From contig NC_081821.1 in the NCBI RefSeq assembly GCF_030704535.1, positions 3,797,001 through 3,861,000 of the forward strand: a stretch of DNA of 64,000 nucleotides, read 5' to 3'. The notes below the pieces were generated by a model. That model was not told where the DNA came from and did not search any database. It saw only the letters and a program-made list of their open reading frames with translations. This document shows, piece by piece, positions 11,699 to 33,009 of the stretch. How positions within the stretch are numbered: position 1 is the stretch's first letter; every line of letters begins with the position of its first letter. This DNA is from Vitis vinifera. Taxonomy: Eukaryota; Streptophyta; Magnoliopsida; Vitales; Vitaceae. Both the position numbers and the translations under genes were made by a program.

Positions 11699-12900
11699 TA
11701 ATTTTTTGAGTAAAATCAACACCATTTAGACTAAGATTTGAAGTAAAAGGTCTTGCAGATATAAAATCTTGATTAAATGAATATTTAGAAATTGAACTAA
11801 ATTCTACTTGAATAGTACCATCTGTATGTTGTATAATTTTTTAAAGAGTTGTTAAAGGTTTAATTGGTTTTGGAATAATTAAATCTTTTAATTCCCATTG
11901 ACCTCCTTGAGTAATTTCATTCCATTTTAATTTTTTAGGAACAAAAGATTGAGTATTATTAGGATTATATTGTAATAATAATGTTTTATTTGACAGATTG
12001 ACATATAGCTCTAGGATTTAATTGAGTTGTCATGACTTTATAATATATCTTATAAATTATTGCTATAGTTTGAGCTTCTTCTACAAAATTCATATTTTTG
12101 GTTTTAATGTTTGAGGTTAAACTTGAAATAATGCTTGGGTCATTTATATTCATGGAAAAGTTTGAAAAACAATTAAAATAAATGGGACCATTGGCAAGGT
12201 TTGAATCAATCATGCTAAGGACGGAATCAGTAAATCTTGTTGACCTAGCACCTCTTAAACAAACAAAAACATGAATATTTTATGGCTACTTGAATTAATC
12301 CTATATGAATATAATTAAATTTATTCATATGATGATTAATAGTGTTTTGACTCAATAATTGAAAACTTTCTAAATTTTGATTAAGAGATATAGTTTTTTC
12401 TTCGGTTTTAATTGAATAATTTTGACTAATTTCGAAATTTCCTTCTTGATATATTGTATTAATTTTCATGTGAGTAATTGACCAATTATGTAATTGATTT
12501 TCTATTTATGCTATATTTATTTCTTGACTATTAACAATATTTTGTGCATTATGTAATTGATTTTCTATTTGTGCTATATTTATTTATTGACTATTAACAA
12601 TATTTTGTGCAAGTGATGTATATGTAGAATTATATGATAAAGATGCAGAACTATCATTAGACCTAAGAGATCTGGAAGAACGGCCTGTTCCAACTCGTAA
12701 CACCACTTGTTTCTCAAGCAAAACATGACTCTGATACCATTTGAAATCTTGAAGTGTTGAACATTTAAGATTATTAAGGATTTCAGAAGTTCTTTATTGA
12801 AAATAAACTGGATCTCTTATAAAATGTTTTGTTATTACAAATATTAATGTATCGACGGATTTAAAGTGATTAAAAGAGGGGAAATACAAACAGAAAAAGT
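11699..12900 (-). mobile_element. Endogenous pararetrovirus (Caulimoviridae-like) fragment: leader, primer site and movement-protein region
   Basis: Read on the minus strand. At 12728-12739 lies a Met-tRNA primer-binding site, TGGTATCAGAGT, one base from the plant pararetrovirus consensus. Upstream of it is a leader with an AATAAA-type signal (about 12800). Downstream a broken reading frame runs to the left end. The stretch at 11986-12213 has the GP.YFN.F pattern and the ..NIKT.. block that I associate with 30K-type cell-to-cell movement proteins of this virus family. Several in-frame stops (for example at 12470-12620) show it is decayed. The order leader, primer site, movement protein matches the start of a caulimovirid genome map. 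The genus could be florendovirus- or petuvirus-like; a short Ty1/copia piece is the alternative, but its gag would not look like this. Confidence 0.68.
12728..12739 (-). promoter_or_regulatory. tRNA-Met primer-binding site in the pararetrovirus relic
   Basis: The minus strand reads TGGTATCAGAGT, complementary to the 3' end of initiator Met-tRNA except for the last base. It marks position 1 of the viral genome map by convention. Confidence 0.7.
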
Positions 12901-13312
12901 AAAAGGATGAAGATTATATTTGGTTTTCGGATAATGTCAAGAAAAGAAAAAAAATATTAAAAAAATGATTTTTTTATATTTGATTTTAACATAAAAATAA
13001 GAAAAAAAATCAAATATAATTAAAATTAATTAAAATTATATACATTTTAAAATTATTTAATATTTAGTTATTTACATAACAAATAAAAGATAAATAAAAT
13101 AGATTTAAAACAATGTATGAAATAATTTATTAATTTTAAATTTATTTTTTCTTACATGTTGGTCGTATTTTTCAGGTGGAAATGTTTTGAAAATCAACGA
13201 GATTTTACGTGACAAATGGTTCATGGCCTTCTTTCATTTTCGTTTTTTGTGCACGGGGCAAGTGAAATGCATATCCAGCTGTTTCGTTACCTTTCTATAC
13301 GACCAACCATCA
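12901..13312 (+). repeat. Direct repeat of host DNA, right copy
   Basis: Second copy of 11372-11698, ending at the same GACCAACCATCA word and then continuing into unique DNA. It holds about 90 bp (about 13153-13245) missing from the left copy, so it is probably the more complete version of the pre-insertion site. Confidence 0.8.
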
Positions 13313-15810
13313 CTTTCCTGACTTTTCAATGCTACCAAACATGACTTTTCCAAATTCCCATAAGACGCTATTAATCACTTTATTTAATTATTTTTGCATA
13401 TATAGGCCTTTCTTATCAAATATTATATTTATATTTGGGTATTTTAAAAATGGGATTGATTGAGAGGGACTTGTGACACTTGTCAATCAATGAAAATTTC
13501 ATTGACATTCTGGTATTCGGCAGCGTCAGCACCCATGTATCGTCTTACGGCTTTGCGGAGACCCGAACTATGAATCCTATGATTTCATTAGAAAAATTTT
13601 AATTTGAATAAGTTAGAAAGTGAAGGAAAATACAACTTTTGAATTTTCAAATACCCTTTTAATTAAATAATTATTTTTTAAATCATTTTCTTCTTTATTA
13701 AAAAAGTCAAATTTGAGAATACCACGTCAAATCCATTATCTTCACTTTGGAATAATTAAATTTAAAAAAAGCAAAATATGAAAACAGCAATTTGAATTTT
13801 ATTTTTTCAAATTCAATAAAAAAAAAGGGCACGAAATATCAATGGTTGAAAATGATTTCAAGAGACTTCATCCATCTATTTTTTTTAACAATGTCAAATT
13901 CAAAATCATATATTCAAAATCAAAGTGGCTTGATTGACCGGCTCTTAATTCATAACCAAAAAAAACAAAGTCAATAAATTATAAAATTAAGATGGTGTTT
14001 GTTTTATTCATTTATTTAAAAATAAATAAGTATTTTAATATTATATTTTTATTAAATATTAAAAAAAATGGGTATATCATTTTTTAGAATTAAAAAAAGA
14101 GTCAAATATGTAAATTTTTTTATTTCGTCAAAAATTTAATAAAAAGCAAAACACGTTGGCGAGAACTAGACTTGATTTGATATTTAGACATGTATTCAAA
14201 AGGCCTTGAACATATTTGAATAGAGGAAAAAGGATAAAAACTTCATGCAAGAAACGCGGAGTCAGATGTGAACATAATTAAGGTATGAAGTACGATTGGA
14301 CCTCATGCGGTTTGCTTGAGCCATTTGGCATTCTAGAATTGACCACTAGAGCCCAGGTCTCTTCTTGAAAGCGTGTCACCCCTGGCACCACATCGCATGA
14401 TATTTTAATAAATATAGTATTAATTATCTGGCCCCACTATAACATCTGATCTGATTATATAAAAAATATAAATTAATCAAGTTAAATCCAATATATATTT
14501 ATATTTACATTTTTTCTATTTAATTAAAAATAATATATTGCTATTAATCAATATAATTAAACTGTATATATTGCTATTACCATCAAAATCGTGTATTTAT
14601 TCTTAAATGACCTTTTTCCCTTTCATTTATCAACGGTTCATTTTCCTAAGGTCACCTGAATTTCACCTAATCTCTCATTCAACACGGCAGAATGGACTGA
14701 GCAATAAGATCGAGGTTAGTTTAAATCATTGAATTTTCTGGCTACAGCTTGTGTTTGACTTAGCCGAAAATTGTGATACTTTTTTCACGCTTTCAATGTA
14801 TCTGAGGTCTTGCTATTTGTCCCCTTTCTACGTTGTCTTTGTTTTTACCTAGGCTTCTCCAAATAGCCTGGTGGCACTTTCCATGTGCTCAAATTTAAAC
14901 CCGTTTAACCGAGATATTTAAATTTTTAATATTATCCTTGGAAAAAAGAAGTATAAAATTACAATATATTATTAATAAAGTAAAAACATCCGACCATGAT
15001 TGTTGTTGCACTAAATTTTTATTTAATATTTTTTAATTCTTATATTATTTTTAGGTCTACCTGTCATCTCCTAAATGATAAGAAATTTAACCGTTCTTAA
15101 CATAAAATATTCCCTAAACTTTCATCGTTATATTCGTATAAATTTATAATTTAGTGATCGTGTTTTTATGGACACAATTGTGGTCCGTTGAGTTATAATG
15201 TCCACGTCAATGATTGCTTGTATCATTATAGGCAGAAGCTTGTGCATCCCATGATTTGTACGTTGTGGAGTTGTGGTAGTGCAGAAAAATATATTAAAAT
15301 AATAAATTAGTTGGAAATATGTCGCTAGCTTGAGGGCTAATTTCGCAGACCACAACCTCCGCCTACCAACCCATTGGAAAAACGGCAATAATGCCAGTGC
15401 CCTAAGGAGAAGGAAAAGGTCTTCGATGTATTACAATACAACAAGTATTATTGGAAGAAGTAATTGAAAAAAAAAAATGAAAAGGACAGAGTTGGTTGAT
15501 GGATGAGGAAGAAGAGGGCTACCAAAAATGAAAGAAAATATTAAATTAAAATGTAGTGAAAGCGGTAGGAAGTGCAGAAAAGCTGAGTTGACCCGAAACA
15601 GCCATGGAGAGTTGAAACCAAGTCAAGGATGTGCAGTACTACTAGAAATCAGAGGAAAGGGCAACCACACAGCATTTCATTTGAAGCTCTCGTTCCACAC
15701 AGTCGTCTCTGATACGAAGCCTTACAGTTCGAAGAAGGTGTGTATCGGGATTACGATATTCTCGAAGGTTCCACCAATTTATTGGCCTCAATCCTCCGAT
15801 TGATGCCTCC
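13313..15810. other. Intergenic DNA upstream of the CRK-like kinase gene
   Basis: AT-rich, no supported gene. 13987-14155 has MITE-like ends (a GGTGTTTGTTTTA start) but weak inverted repeats. The last 300 bp become more balanced in composition and should hold the promoter and 5' UTR of the kinase gene; I could not fix a TATA box. Confidence 0.4.
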
Positions 15811-21513
<5,703 letters not shown>

Positions 21514-21600
21514 CCTCCGTATACTTTCTGTAAAGAACCAGAGCTCCATCTATTTATGTAAAAAGTTTGTAGTATCAATTATAATATTATTCATTGTATT

Positions 21601-21616
21601 TATAATATAATCATTT
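21601..21616. repeat. LINE target-site duplication, left
   Basis: TATAATATAATCATTT, repeated exactly at 22611-22626 directly after the LINE poly(A). Confidence 0.85.
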
Positions 21617-22610
21617 TGCTGGGAAAATCTGGTGTTTCTAGTTGGGAAGGGCTCCAAAATCAAATTTTGGAAAGATACTTGGTGCACTGATACACCGTTG
21701 TCCCATTGCTTCAATCATCTCTTTGTCCTGGCCGCGCATAGGGACGCAACGATTGAGGAGATGTGGGACCAAAATTCTGGTCAAGGAGACTGGAACCTAG
21801 TCTTTTTGAGAGACTTCAATGATTGGGAGTTGGATATGGTTGGGGAGTTGCTCCACACCTTGAGGGGTCATAGGCCTTCTTTGGAGGAAGATTCAGTTAT
21901 GTGGAGGCGAGGAAGAAATGGTCTATTCAGGGTCAAGGAAGCTTATAGGCTGTTGGACAACCCTAATGCCATAGCTTTTCCTTCAAGGAATATATGGGTG
22001 GATAGGGTGCCAACTAAAGTTGTTTTTTTTGCTTAGGAGGCGACGTGGGGGAAGGTGATCACTCTGGACAAGCTCTAGATAAGAGGGGTGCAACTCCCCA
22101 ATTGTTGCTTTTTGTGTGGTTGTGAAGAAGAGAATGTAAATCATATTCTTTTACACTGTATAGTGACTAGAGCTCTGTGGGATATTATTTTTGGGTTAGT
22201 AGATGTTAAATGGGTCTTTCCAGAAACTGTAAAGGAGGTCTTAACTTCCTGGAGGGGCCCATTTGTAGGGAAGAAAATGAAAAATGTTTGGAAATCCATA
22301 CCGTTGTGTATTTTTTGGACGGTTTGGAAGGAAAGGAATAGGTTAGCTTTTAGGGGGGGTGTGTTGAATATCCAGAAACTAAAGAATTCTTTTGTTTGTA
22401 ACCTATGGAGCTGGGTCAAAGTGTATTTAGGCGAGGAGTCTCTCTCCCTTATAAGCTTTTTGGAGTGGGTAGCATCCACTTAAGGGGAGGTAGTCTTCAT
22501 TTGGTCCTGTAGTTTTTTGAGGCTTTAGTCGCCTTGTATACTCCCTGTATACTTTGTGGCTTTTAGCCTTTTTCTAATGCATATCTTGTTTACTTATAAA
22601 AAAAAAAATA
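21617..22610 (+). mobile_element. 5'-truncated LINE (L1-type) with reverse-transcriptase C-terminal and zf-RVT domain
   Basis: Begins inside ORF2 and ends in a GTTTACTTAT-A(n) tail. It reads GKGSKIKFWKDTWC at the start, a long frame to 22036, a stop, a second stop near 22079, then a zinc-binding segment (CCFLCG, then HILLHC) and the W..IPLCIFWTVWKERNRLAF block typical of plant LINE ORF2 C-termini. 16-bp perfect target duplications flank it (21601-21616, 22611-22626). It lies about 100 bp beyond the kinase stop codon, probably in or next to the 3' UTR. The perfect duplication suggests a fairly recent insertion, although the two stops mean it was dead on arrival or has since decayed. Confidence 0.9.
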
Positions 22611-22626
22611 TATAATATAATCATTT
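22611..22626. repeat. LINE target-site duplication, right
   Basis: Exact repeat of 21601-21616. Confidence 0.85.
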
Positions 22627-23095
22627 GCTTGAACTAGTGTACATGGGAAGCAGAGGACACTAGCGATTCATTTTGAATTTTTTAAACCTATTGGTGTGTT
22701 CATGAATTAAAATTCAATCACCATGGGAAATGGCTGTGTATTGGTTACAAAGAATGAGAGAAACAAAAATATGTACTAGTGTGTTCTTTGAGTGTTGTTT
22801 CTCCAACCCTCTCTGGCCCTCAGATGGTTCTTTCAAAAATGGCTATCTTAGTGAGGTTTTCCTGTTAGCCATCGCTCATGATTAGGGCAATAGGGCTTTC
22901 TTGTATCGGTTTTATCTCCAATTGTTATAGATTAGTTCAATGCATTATTGAGACTTTGAAAGTCCAAAATCATGACAACCAATTTCTTTTATTTGACTGG
23001 CGTTTCTTTTTGACAATACAAAAGCTCAGTCAACACAACTCTGGATGAGGAGTTCTATTTATAGCTTTCATTTTTTTTCGTCTACCACCCTCAGT
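22627..23095. other. Promoter region of the DUF26 receptor kinase
   Basis: About 470 bp without a gene between the LINE insertion and the receptor start codon. It contains TTGAC words (W-box core, the WRKY site) at 22981-23015, among ordinary AT-rich sequence. Confidence 0.4.
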
Positions 23096-26410
<3,315 letters not shown>

Positions 26411-27520
26411 CTCATAGATGGTTTCTTCATATATGTTTCCTTTCTCTGTGTTGTTGCAGTTGGCCATGTAATATTATGATTGATCTATTTACTCAAAATC
26501 ATATTTTAAATTATTTCTTAAAATATGATTATTTTAAAAAAATATTTCTAAATTTATTATGGAGGAACCCAATCTTTGAATTGATACCTTAAAAAGTATT
26601 ATATCATAAATTGTAAAACCATCATATCTTAATAAATGCTAAAAAAAATGATATATTTTTTTTAAAAATCCGGAACTTCCAACTCTTGCTGGAACATCTT
26701 CCAATTCTTAAACCAAAATGTTCCTGGTAGAGTGACAATAAATTTTATATCAGATAACATGGACAGAAGAAGTCATGGACATGAACAGTGGTAGACTATA
26801 AAATGAGGTCAATTCTTTGTAAATACCCCACAGTCCACACCCACTCACATCTTATTGGTTGTTTGGTCATAGATAAAATAAAGGATTCCCCCAAGATAAG
26901 ATGCCCTTCTTTCTCTCAATCCTACTACTTCTAGATTTTTCAACCATTTTGAGTCTTATAAATTGATTCCTTTCCAACCAAACTCAGCCCTAAATGATTA
27001 AAAATTAGACACCATACATTATGGTCAAAGCAAGAGGACATCCAACTTTTCACCTTTTGCCTAAAAGTGACATTATTTTCTTAGAATAAAAGTTTAAAAA
27101 AGAAGAAGAAGAAATCCAAAAGCACAATTTCCCAATTCCTAATTGGTATTTTATTAAATTATCATAAATTTTAAAATATTTTTTCAATGGCTATGCCTAT
27201 GATTCTTAAATTATTTTTATAACTATTAATTTTTTTTTATAAATATTAAAAATGGCAAAAATAAGAAAATCCATTGACTATGTAATGCCTTCTGAGCATT
27301 GGGTAGGGACCCAGGCAGGCAGACAAACTTGGGAGTTCTGAGCTGTCAAAGTCTGAAAATACTACACGTAATTCTACCTGGCGCTTCTCTTCACATTCAC
27401 TTTCCCACAAGAGAGAGAAGGAGAAGCTTCTCTCATTCTCTCTCTGTACACCATACGTCAGGACACCCAAGTTTGAACCATCATATCCGGTCTCTACCCT
27501 TTGGGGACACTGGGAATCAT
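26411..27520. other. Intergenic, AT-rich
   Basis: No gene seen. A CT/GA-rich tract at 27400-27445 precedes the start of the M50B-like gene and probably lies in its 5' UTR. Confidence 0.45.
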
Positions 27521-30500
27521 ATGGCCAATTGGGAGCTGAAGAAGTGTTGCAATCATGAACAGGTGGTGTTTCTCACCACCATCTCCATATGCACTGTGGT
27601 CATCCTCGCGGTAATGCCTTCTTTCATGGGTGCTTCTGTTTTTAATCAATTATTGGCTGCATTTGATTTTTGAGGCATACCCATTAAGCAAAGGCATGGA
27701 TAAAGTCAATATTATTAGTATCTATGGAGTATGGCCTGCAGTGGAGCAGTTGGGACTAGTTGGGTGAGTGGTGTGACATGGGCCAGATCTCTTTTTCCCA
27801 CTGAAGATGACCTGTTTCTGAAAATCTGGGTGTGCCCAGAAGTTTGTTTTGCTTTCTTCATGTGTTTTGTTGTGTGCTATCTGCTGTGGCAGTACTTCAC
27901 AGGAATGCATTGTCAGAATCTAGGGTGCCCTTTGCTTTTGTACTGTTCTTCTTTGTGTTCCTTTACCAATTTGGATGATCTAAATATGTGCCTAATTTAG
28001 CTTTTCCTGTTAGATTTTTCAAGGGGCGGAAGCAAGTCATGAGATCTATTTGAATTGCGGAGAGATTTGAAAGTTAAAGTTAATTTCTTTCTTAATTGGA
28101 AACTAAATTGGCTTTTGGGCTCTTGAGCATTAGTTTGCTTTTTTAGTAGTCTTGGTTCTTCTACCATATCAATGATTAACTTTTTTTTCTTATTAATTTT
28201 CATCTAGTCTTGTTCTTTTTTTCTTTTGCATTGCTTTTCAACATATTTAGTTGTAGATCCATGTTGAAATTCCACGGGGTTCGGTGAATTGAAATATAAT
28301 ATTTCTTGTATGTACATTGAATTTTGGACCTAGATGCTTAAATGGTCTTAAGCTAACTTAACTTAAGGGTAATCCAATCATATTCTTTATGACGATAATT
28401 TAGACTTAACAACCCAAAAGTTTTTCACTTGGAGGTGTTTTGAAGCCCTCATTTTCCTCCAAAATTATCTTTCTGGAAGTCCCCCCCCCCCCCCCCCCCC
28501 CCCCATCCTTCCTTTTGTCTTAAACAACCCTTAATTTCAATAGATTGCCAAATACTTCAAAGTGATCAAAATTGCCCCGAATTAGTTGAGCTGACCCTTA
28601 TTTGACCAAAATCATAATGTTTGTTCATTCCACACCATTTTAAGCTGAGAACCCAACTTTTAACTGCAATGCTCAATTTTCCAAGAAAAAGACCAAAACC
28701 CCTAGCCTCCAACTGGAATATAAATAGAAGGTTCTCAAAAACTGCCTCCAATTGTGGTAGTTTGAATTCATGCATTTCATGGGAGCTGGGTGTCTGGTGA
28801 AATGTACAACCAAAGTCTACCAATTCCCATTAGATCAGGTCCTTGGTGATTTTAACAGAAGATATGCCATATGTTTTGAAGTTCAAATAAATGGACTGTC
28901 AGTTTCCCTCTTTCAAAATGGAATTATCACATTCTTGGAGATGGGTTCAAGAAGGGAGAATTAATCAAGAATAGCATTTCCTTTTCAAACCACTTTTTCC
29001 CCCCTTCTCAGGTTTTATCTTTTGCTGGCCACGTCTATGCTTATTGGTACTGCTTTATCTGAAAACCAATTCTGCAGTTCTCAATCTTGTTTAATTCATG
29101 TAGCTATGGAGAACAATATTGCTGACACCATTCAAGCTTGTCACTGTATTTCTTCATGAAGCCAGTCATGCCATCGCTTGCAAACTAACATGTGGCCATG
29201 TAAGCAGCCTTTTTCTCCCTTCAACTTTTCGTGTATAAATCATGAGTGACACAAGGAAAAAGTTTAGGAACCTTATTTTATTTGAATTTTAGTTGCACAA
29301 ACATAATCCAAACATGGGAGTCTGTAAAGCAATATAGTTTGTTTGCTTCTGATTTGAATGTTTATCTTTATTTTCAGAAAATGCATATGTACATTTTTCT
29401 TAATTTGAACTTGACACTTGGAATTAGAAGCTGAGCCATAAGATTTTGGTCTGATGTCAGTTGATTGAATGTAGTCCCCATATGAAAATTATCTAAAAGG
29501 TAATTTGTCTGCCTATTTTTGAATCCCATATCATTGAATTGTATAACTTGGTGATGTGAAACGGTTTCATAACCAAACTCACAAAGTAATAGAAATCAGA
29601 TTATTTATTGAAATTCTGAAAAGTTTGTATTCCAAGTGAGAAATGCAAAATGCTTGCACTCATTTTGGAAAAAATGTGTAGACTGAAACACAAACATATC
29701 CTCCATTTTATATTTATTTATTGAAACAGACAGACAGAGGGAGAGAGTTATTTTTGGTTTAGTTTCCCTTTTCATCAATTTGTGCCACTGTTTTTACTTT
29801 CAAGTTAGCTGAATAAGTCGAGGAATGACATGTTGACTTGACTAGGATTCTTTCCACTCATAAGTTCTTGGAACACACTTCCACATTCTGGTTCATAGAG
29901 AAAAAGCTTGTACAACTAACATACTCATGATTAATCTTTTTTTCTTGGTTTAGTTTTCTTTATATGCTATGTGGTATTTCTCTGAAAATGCTAATTAATA
30001 CATTACCTTAAAAAGGACATGTTAGTAAGTCTGACATAGATGATTATATGCCTAATTCTTACTAATAGCTGTTGATGATTTCATATTAATGGTGTTACTA
30101 CATTTCTTTGTTAAGCCTATTTTGGGTGGAGTAAATACATGTTTGGTCTTTGTGCTCTGAATCTGACTGGGGCGCTTCCATATACAGCCATAGTTCCCTT
30201 TCCTTTACCACTGGGTGCCTACCCCTGGAGTAGACTTGAACAAAAGTAACAACAATAGTTTCTATTGAGTGTCTTTATGCATGTCAATGCGTATCAGTGT
30301 GGCTATAATTACATTTGGGGTTTCTTGAGCTGCTCTCCCCCATCAACTCCTCAGCAACCCTAGACAGGGATCCGTTGCAGTTCTTCTGATTTACTCTGTG
30401 GAATGCAGGTGGAGGGGATCCAGGTTCATGCAGATGAAGGTGGAACCACACAAACGCGCGGTGGCATATATTGGTTAATCTTGCCTGCTGGATGTAGCTC

Positions 30501-31925
30501 CTTTTTTGCTCTGATAATTTCTATGTCACATCACAATGCATTCCTAGTTTTCACGCAAGAAGCATAATCTAGTATCATGCAGATGCCATACTTGGGTGTA
30601 ACATCATTCATTTGATCCATCTATTATCCCACATATAAATTCATGCTATTTATGATTCTTGACGTTATCAATATATCTTGGAATTGATGTTTTGTCGTTT
30701 CTTTATGGTATTCCAGACCTCGGATCATCATTTTGGGGAATGGTCTTGATAATTGCATCCACAAATGTTCTCACTGCAAAAATTGCTGCTGGATGTTTTG
30801 CTTTTGCTCTACTTGTTGTACTTTTTGTAGCTAAAAATGTAAGTATTTATGAATCTCAAGGATGTATTATACTTTGGTGTCAAATTGTACCTACAGATGC
30901 TGGAGTTCACGAACTGGAACTCCTTTTGAAATGCAATTACTATTTTCAATTTTCTTAGTAAATGAAAGAACAAGTTTGTCACATCAAATGGCTTTCGATG
31001 CCAAATCTTGACAAAATGTAGGAATAGGGTCTTTCTCAAAGCCCTATACCAAATCAAGGTTAAGGAAAACATGGTTGGACTATGTTTACCTAAGTTTTTA
31101 GTAGTTAATCAGACTATGCAGGCATGTTATATTTGTATGACTGCTTGAATATTTCTGTTCTGTTATTTAAACAGTGGACACTCCGGGGACTTTGCATTGG
31201 TACGTTCTTTCAGGATCTGGACGTATCTTGCTTCCTAAAATATAACACAAGCTGCACAATAATATTTAGATGATGCTCACGTTTACATTTTCGGGCATCA
31301 GGGTTCATTATACTCATTGCTGTAGTTTGGCTTCTGCAAGAAACAACTGAAATCCGCATACTGCGGTACATCATTCTGTTCATCGGTAACACTATCCTCA
31401 TCATTTTCTTTCCTTTCCACTCACTGAAATGCTCCATTTCGCATTTCTTCATGATGAATGGATTGCTGTCTCTCTCTTCTTTGGCAAACTGCAGGTGTAA
31501 TGAACAGCTTATTTTCAGTTTATGGTATGGTCTTGGAGACAAAGCAATTAATTCAGTTTATATAACCATCTTTTCTGGAGTCACAAATGACCTGCAATGT
31601 GCATCTACTGATGCAGATATCTACGATGATCTGATATCCCGAAGAGTTAACTCTAGTGATGCTGAGAAGTTTGCGGAAGTTTGTCCTTGCCCTTGTAATG
31701 GTGTAGGTTGGGGTGTTATCTGGTGAGCATTTTATCCAATTGAAAAGTTTTTTTTTTTTTTTTCTCTGTTCTTGTTGAACTTAGAAGGGTTAGTTCTATG
31801 ATTCTGTGTTTATGTTATATTGCTTTGCTTCCTAATTATAAAGCGATGTACCTCGTTGCAGGGGGCTCATCTCTTTCTTGTTTCTTTGTGGAGCCATGTA
31901 CCTTGGTCTTGTGATCTTGTCTTGA
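27521..31925 (+). CDS. Peptidase M50B-like membrane protein, 233 aa
   Basis: Nine exons join exactly to 702 nt: 27521-27610, 29104-29199, 30409-30493, 30717-30838, 31175-31199, 31302-31385, 31495-31524, 31617-31722 and 31862-31925, including 25-nt and 30-nt microexons; all introns are GT..AG. The protein starts MANWELKKCCNHEQ and has several hydrophobic segments and an HEASH motif at residues 48-52 inside the second helix region, the HExxH zinc-binding signature of site-2-protease-like M50 enzymes. Then follow GGIYWLILPAGYLGSSFWG, NSLFSVYDIYDDLISRRV and a CPCP/GVGWGVIW C-terminus. It matches the plant peptidase M50B-like family (PF13398), whose substrate is unknown; I do not infer one. An unusual C24 run lies in intron 1. 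Confidence 0.93.
28481..28504. repeat. Poly(C) run of 24 in intron 1
   Basis: Twenty-four consecutive C residues on the coding strand, in otherwise AT-rich intron DNA. Confidence 0.95.
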
Positions 31926-33009
31926 GGTACATTCTGCTTGGACTATTTATTGTTTGTGTTTCTGTTTTGTTGCATCTGCAAGGATCATCTTTAGGGTTGA
32001 GTGAGATATAGCATGGTTTGGCTCCCATGGCTTATATATATGTTGCCTATCACAAACAAAAAAACGCCTTACATAATGTTTTTATGGAAATCCTTTTCTG
32101 TTGTATTTGTCAATTTTTCAGGAGGTTGACAAATTAGGTTGTGAATCATGGCGAGACCAAGGACTTCTTCACGCTCCATGCTCCTATTTATGGATGTTGT
32201 TGCATGATAATATTGGAGGTGTCTCCACCATGCTGAATTCCAGAGCTTCGAGATCGTCTCAACAGTTTTATGCTAGAAAATTTTCTGCTTTATGATTGAC
32301 ATTGTTCTGAATTTTGTTTCTTTTTTTTAACGGCTTTTTTTTTAGCAGAAAGAAATTTATAATAGCAGCCTGAACAAGCAGTAATTGGGAATTGAAATTA
32401 GCAAGTCTATTGGAAGAGTGAACCATCAACTGAATAACATTTTACTGTAAACAAAATTACCCTGGTTGGCTGCACAATTTCTTACAAGAATTAGTCTTAC
32501 ACATACACGAAACATAATTGGATTAGTCTCGACAGTAAGAGTGAAAACCCAGCCAGGGCATGTTGTGGGACATGGGATTTGGCGTTTGTCAGAACATTGC
32601 TGCATTCATGTTTATGCATCGCCAAATCTGGGTTCAAAGCCATTGCTTCATGATCAGACCATGTTGCAAACAAGTTTTAATCAAGGGGTTTATAGGATCC
32701 GCCAACAAGAATTATATTTTCCAAGCTGCAAATGCACATTCATCACAAATTAACATGCTTGTATGACCAATAATTTCCGAACTCCAAGATGCCATACTGA
32801 GAATAAGGAAAATTCCTTGAAAGGATAAGAATCCTACATCAAACCAAACAATTCCAGGGGGCATAAAGCAGATCAAAAAGAAATAAGAAACTTCACAACG
32901 GTTCCTGCTTACTAAGCCAACTCATTAACATCAAAATTTTAAATAGTGCCCACTAAATGCAGTTGTTAAGGGAAAAAGACATGTAACAGAGACAAATCAA
33001 CGAGTATAT
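31926..33009. other. Convergent 3' region between the M50B-like gene and RPS7
   Basis: No gene. Holds the 3' UTRs of two converging genes, the plus-strand M50B-like gene and minus-strand RPS7. The short open frames here (32100-32770) have no codon pattern or family match and are taken as UTR. Confidence 0.5.

Noticed and set aside
13987-14155. Possible MITE with GGTGTTTGTTTTA end
   Set aside because: The opposite end matches too poorly for a confident inverted repeat.
32101-32766. Short open frames after the M50B-like gene
   Set aside because: Fall in the 3' UTR or intergenic zone; no splice link and no similarity to a family I know.
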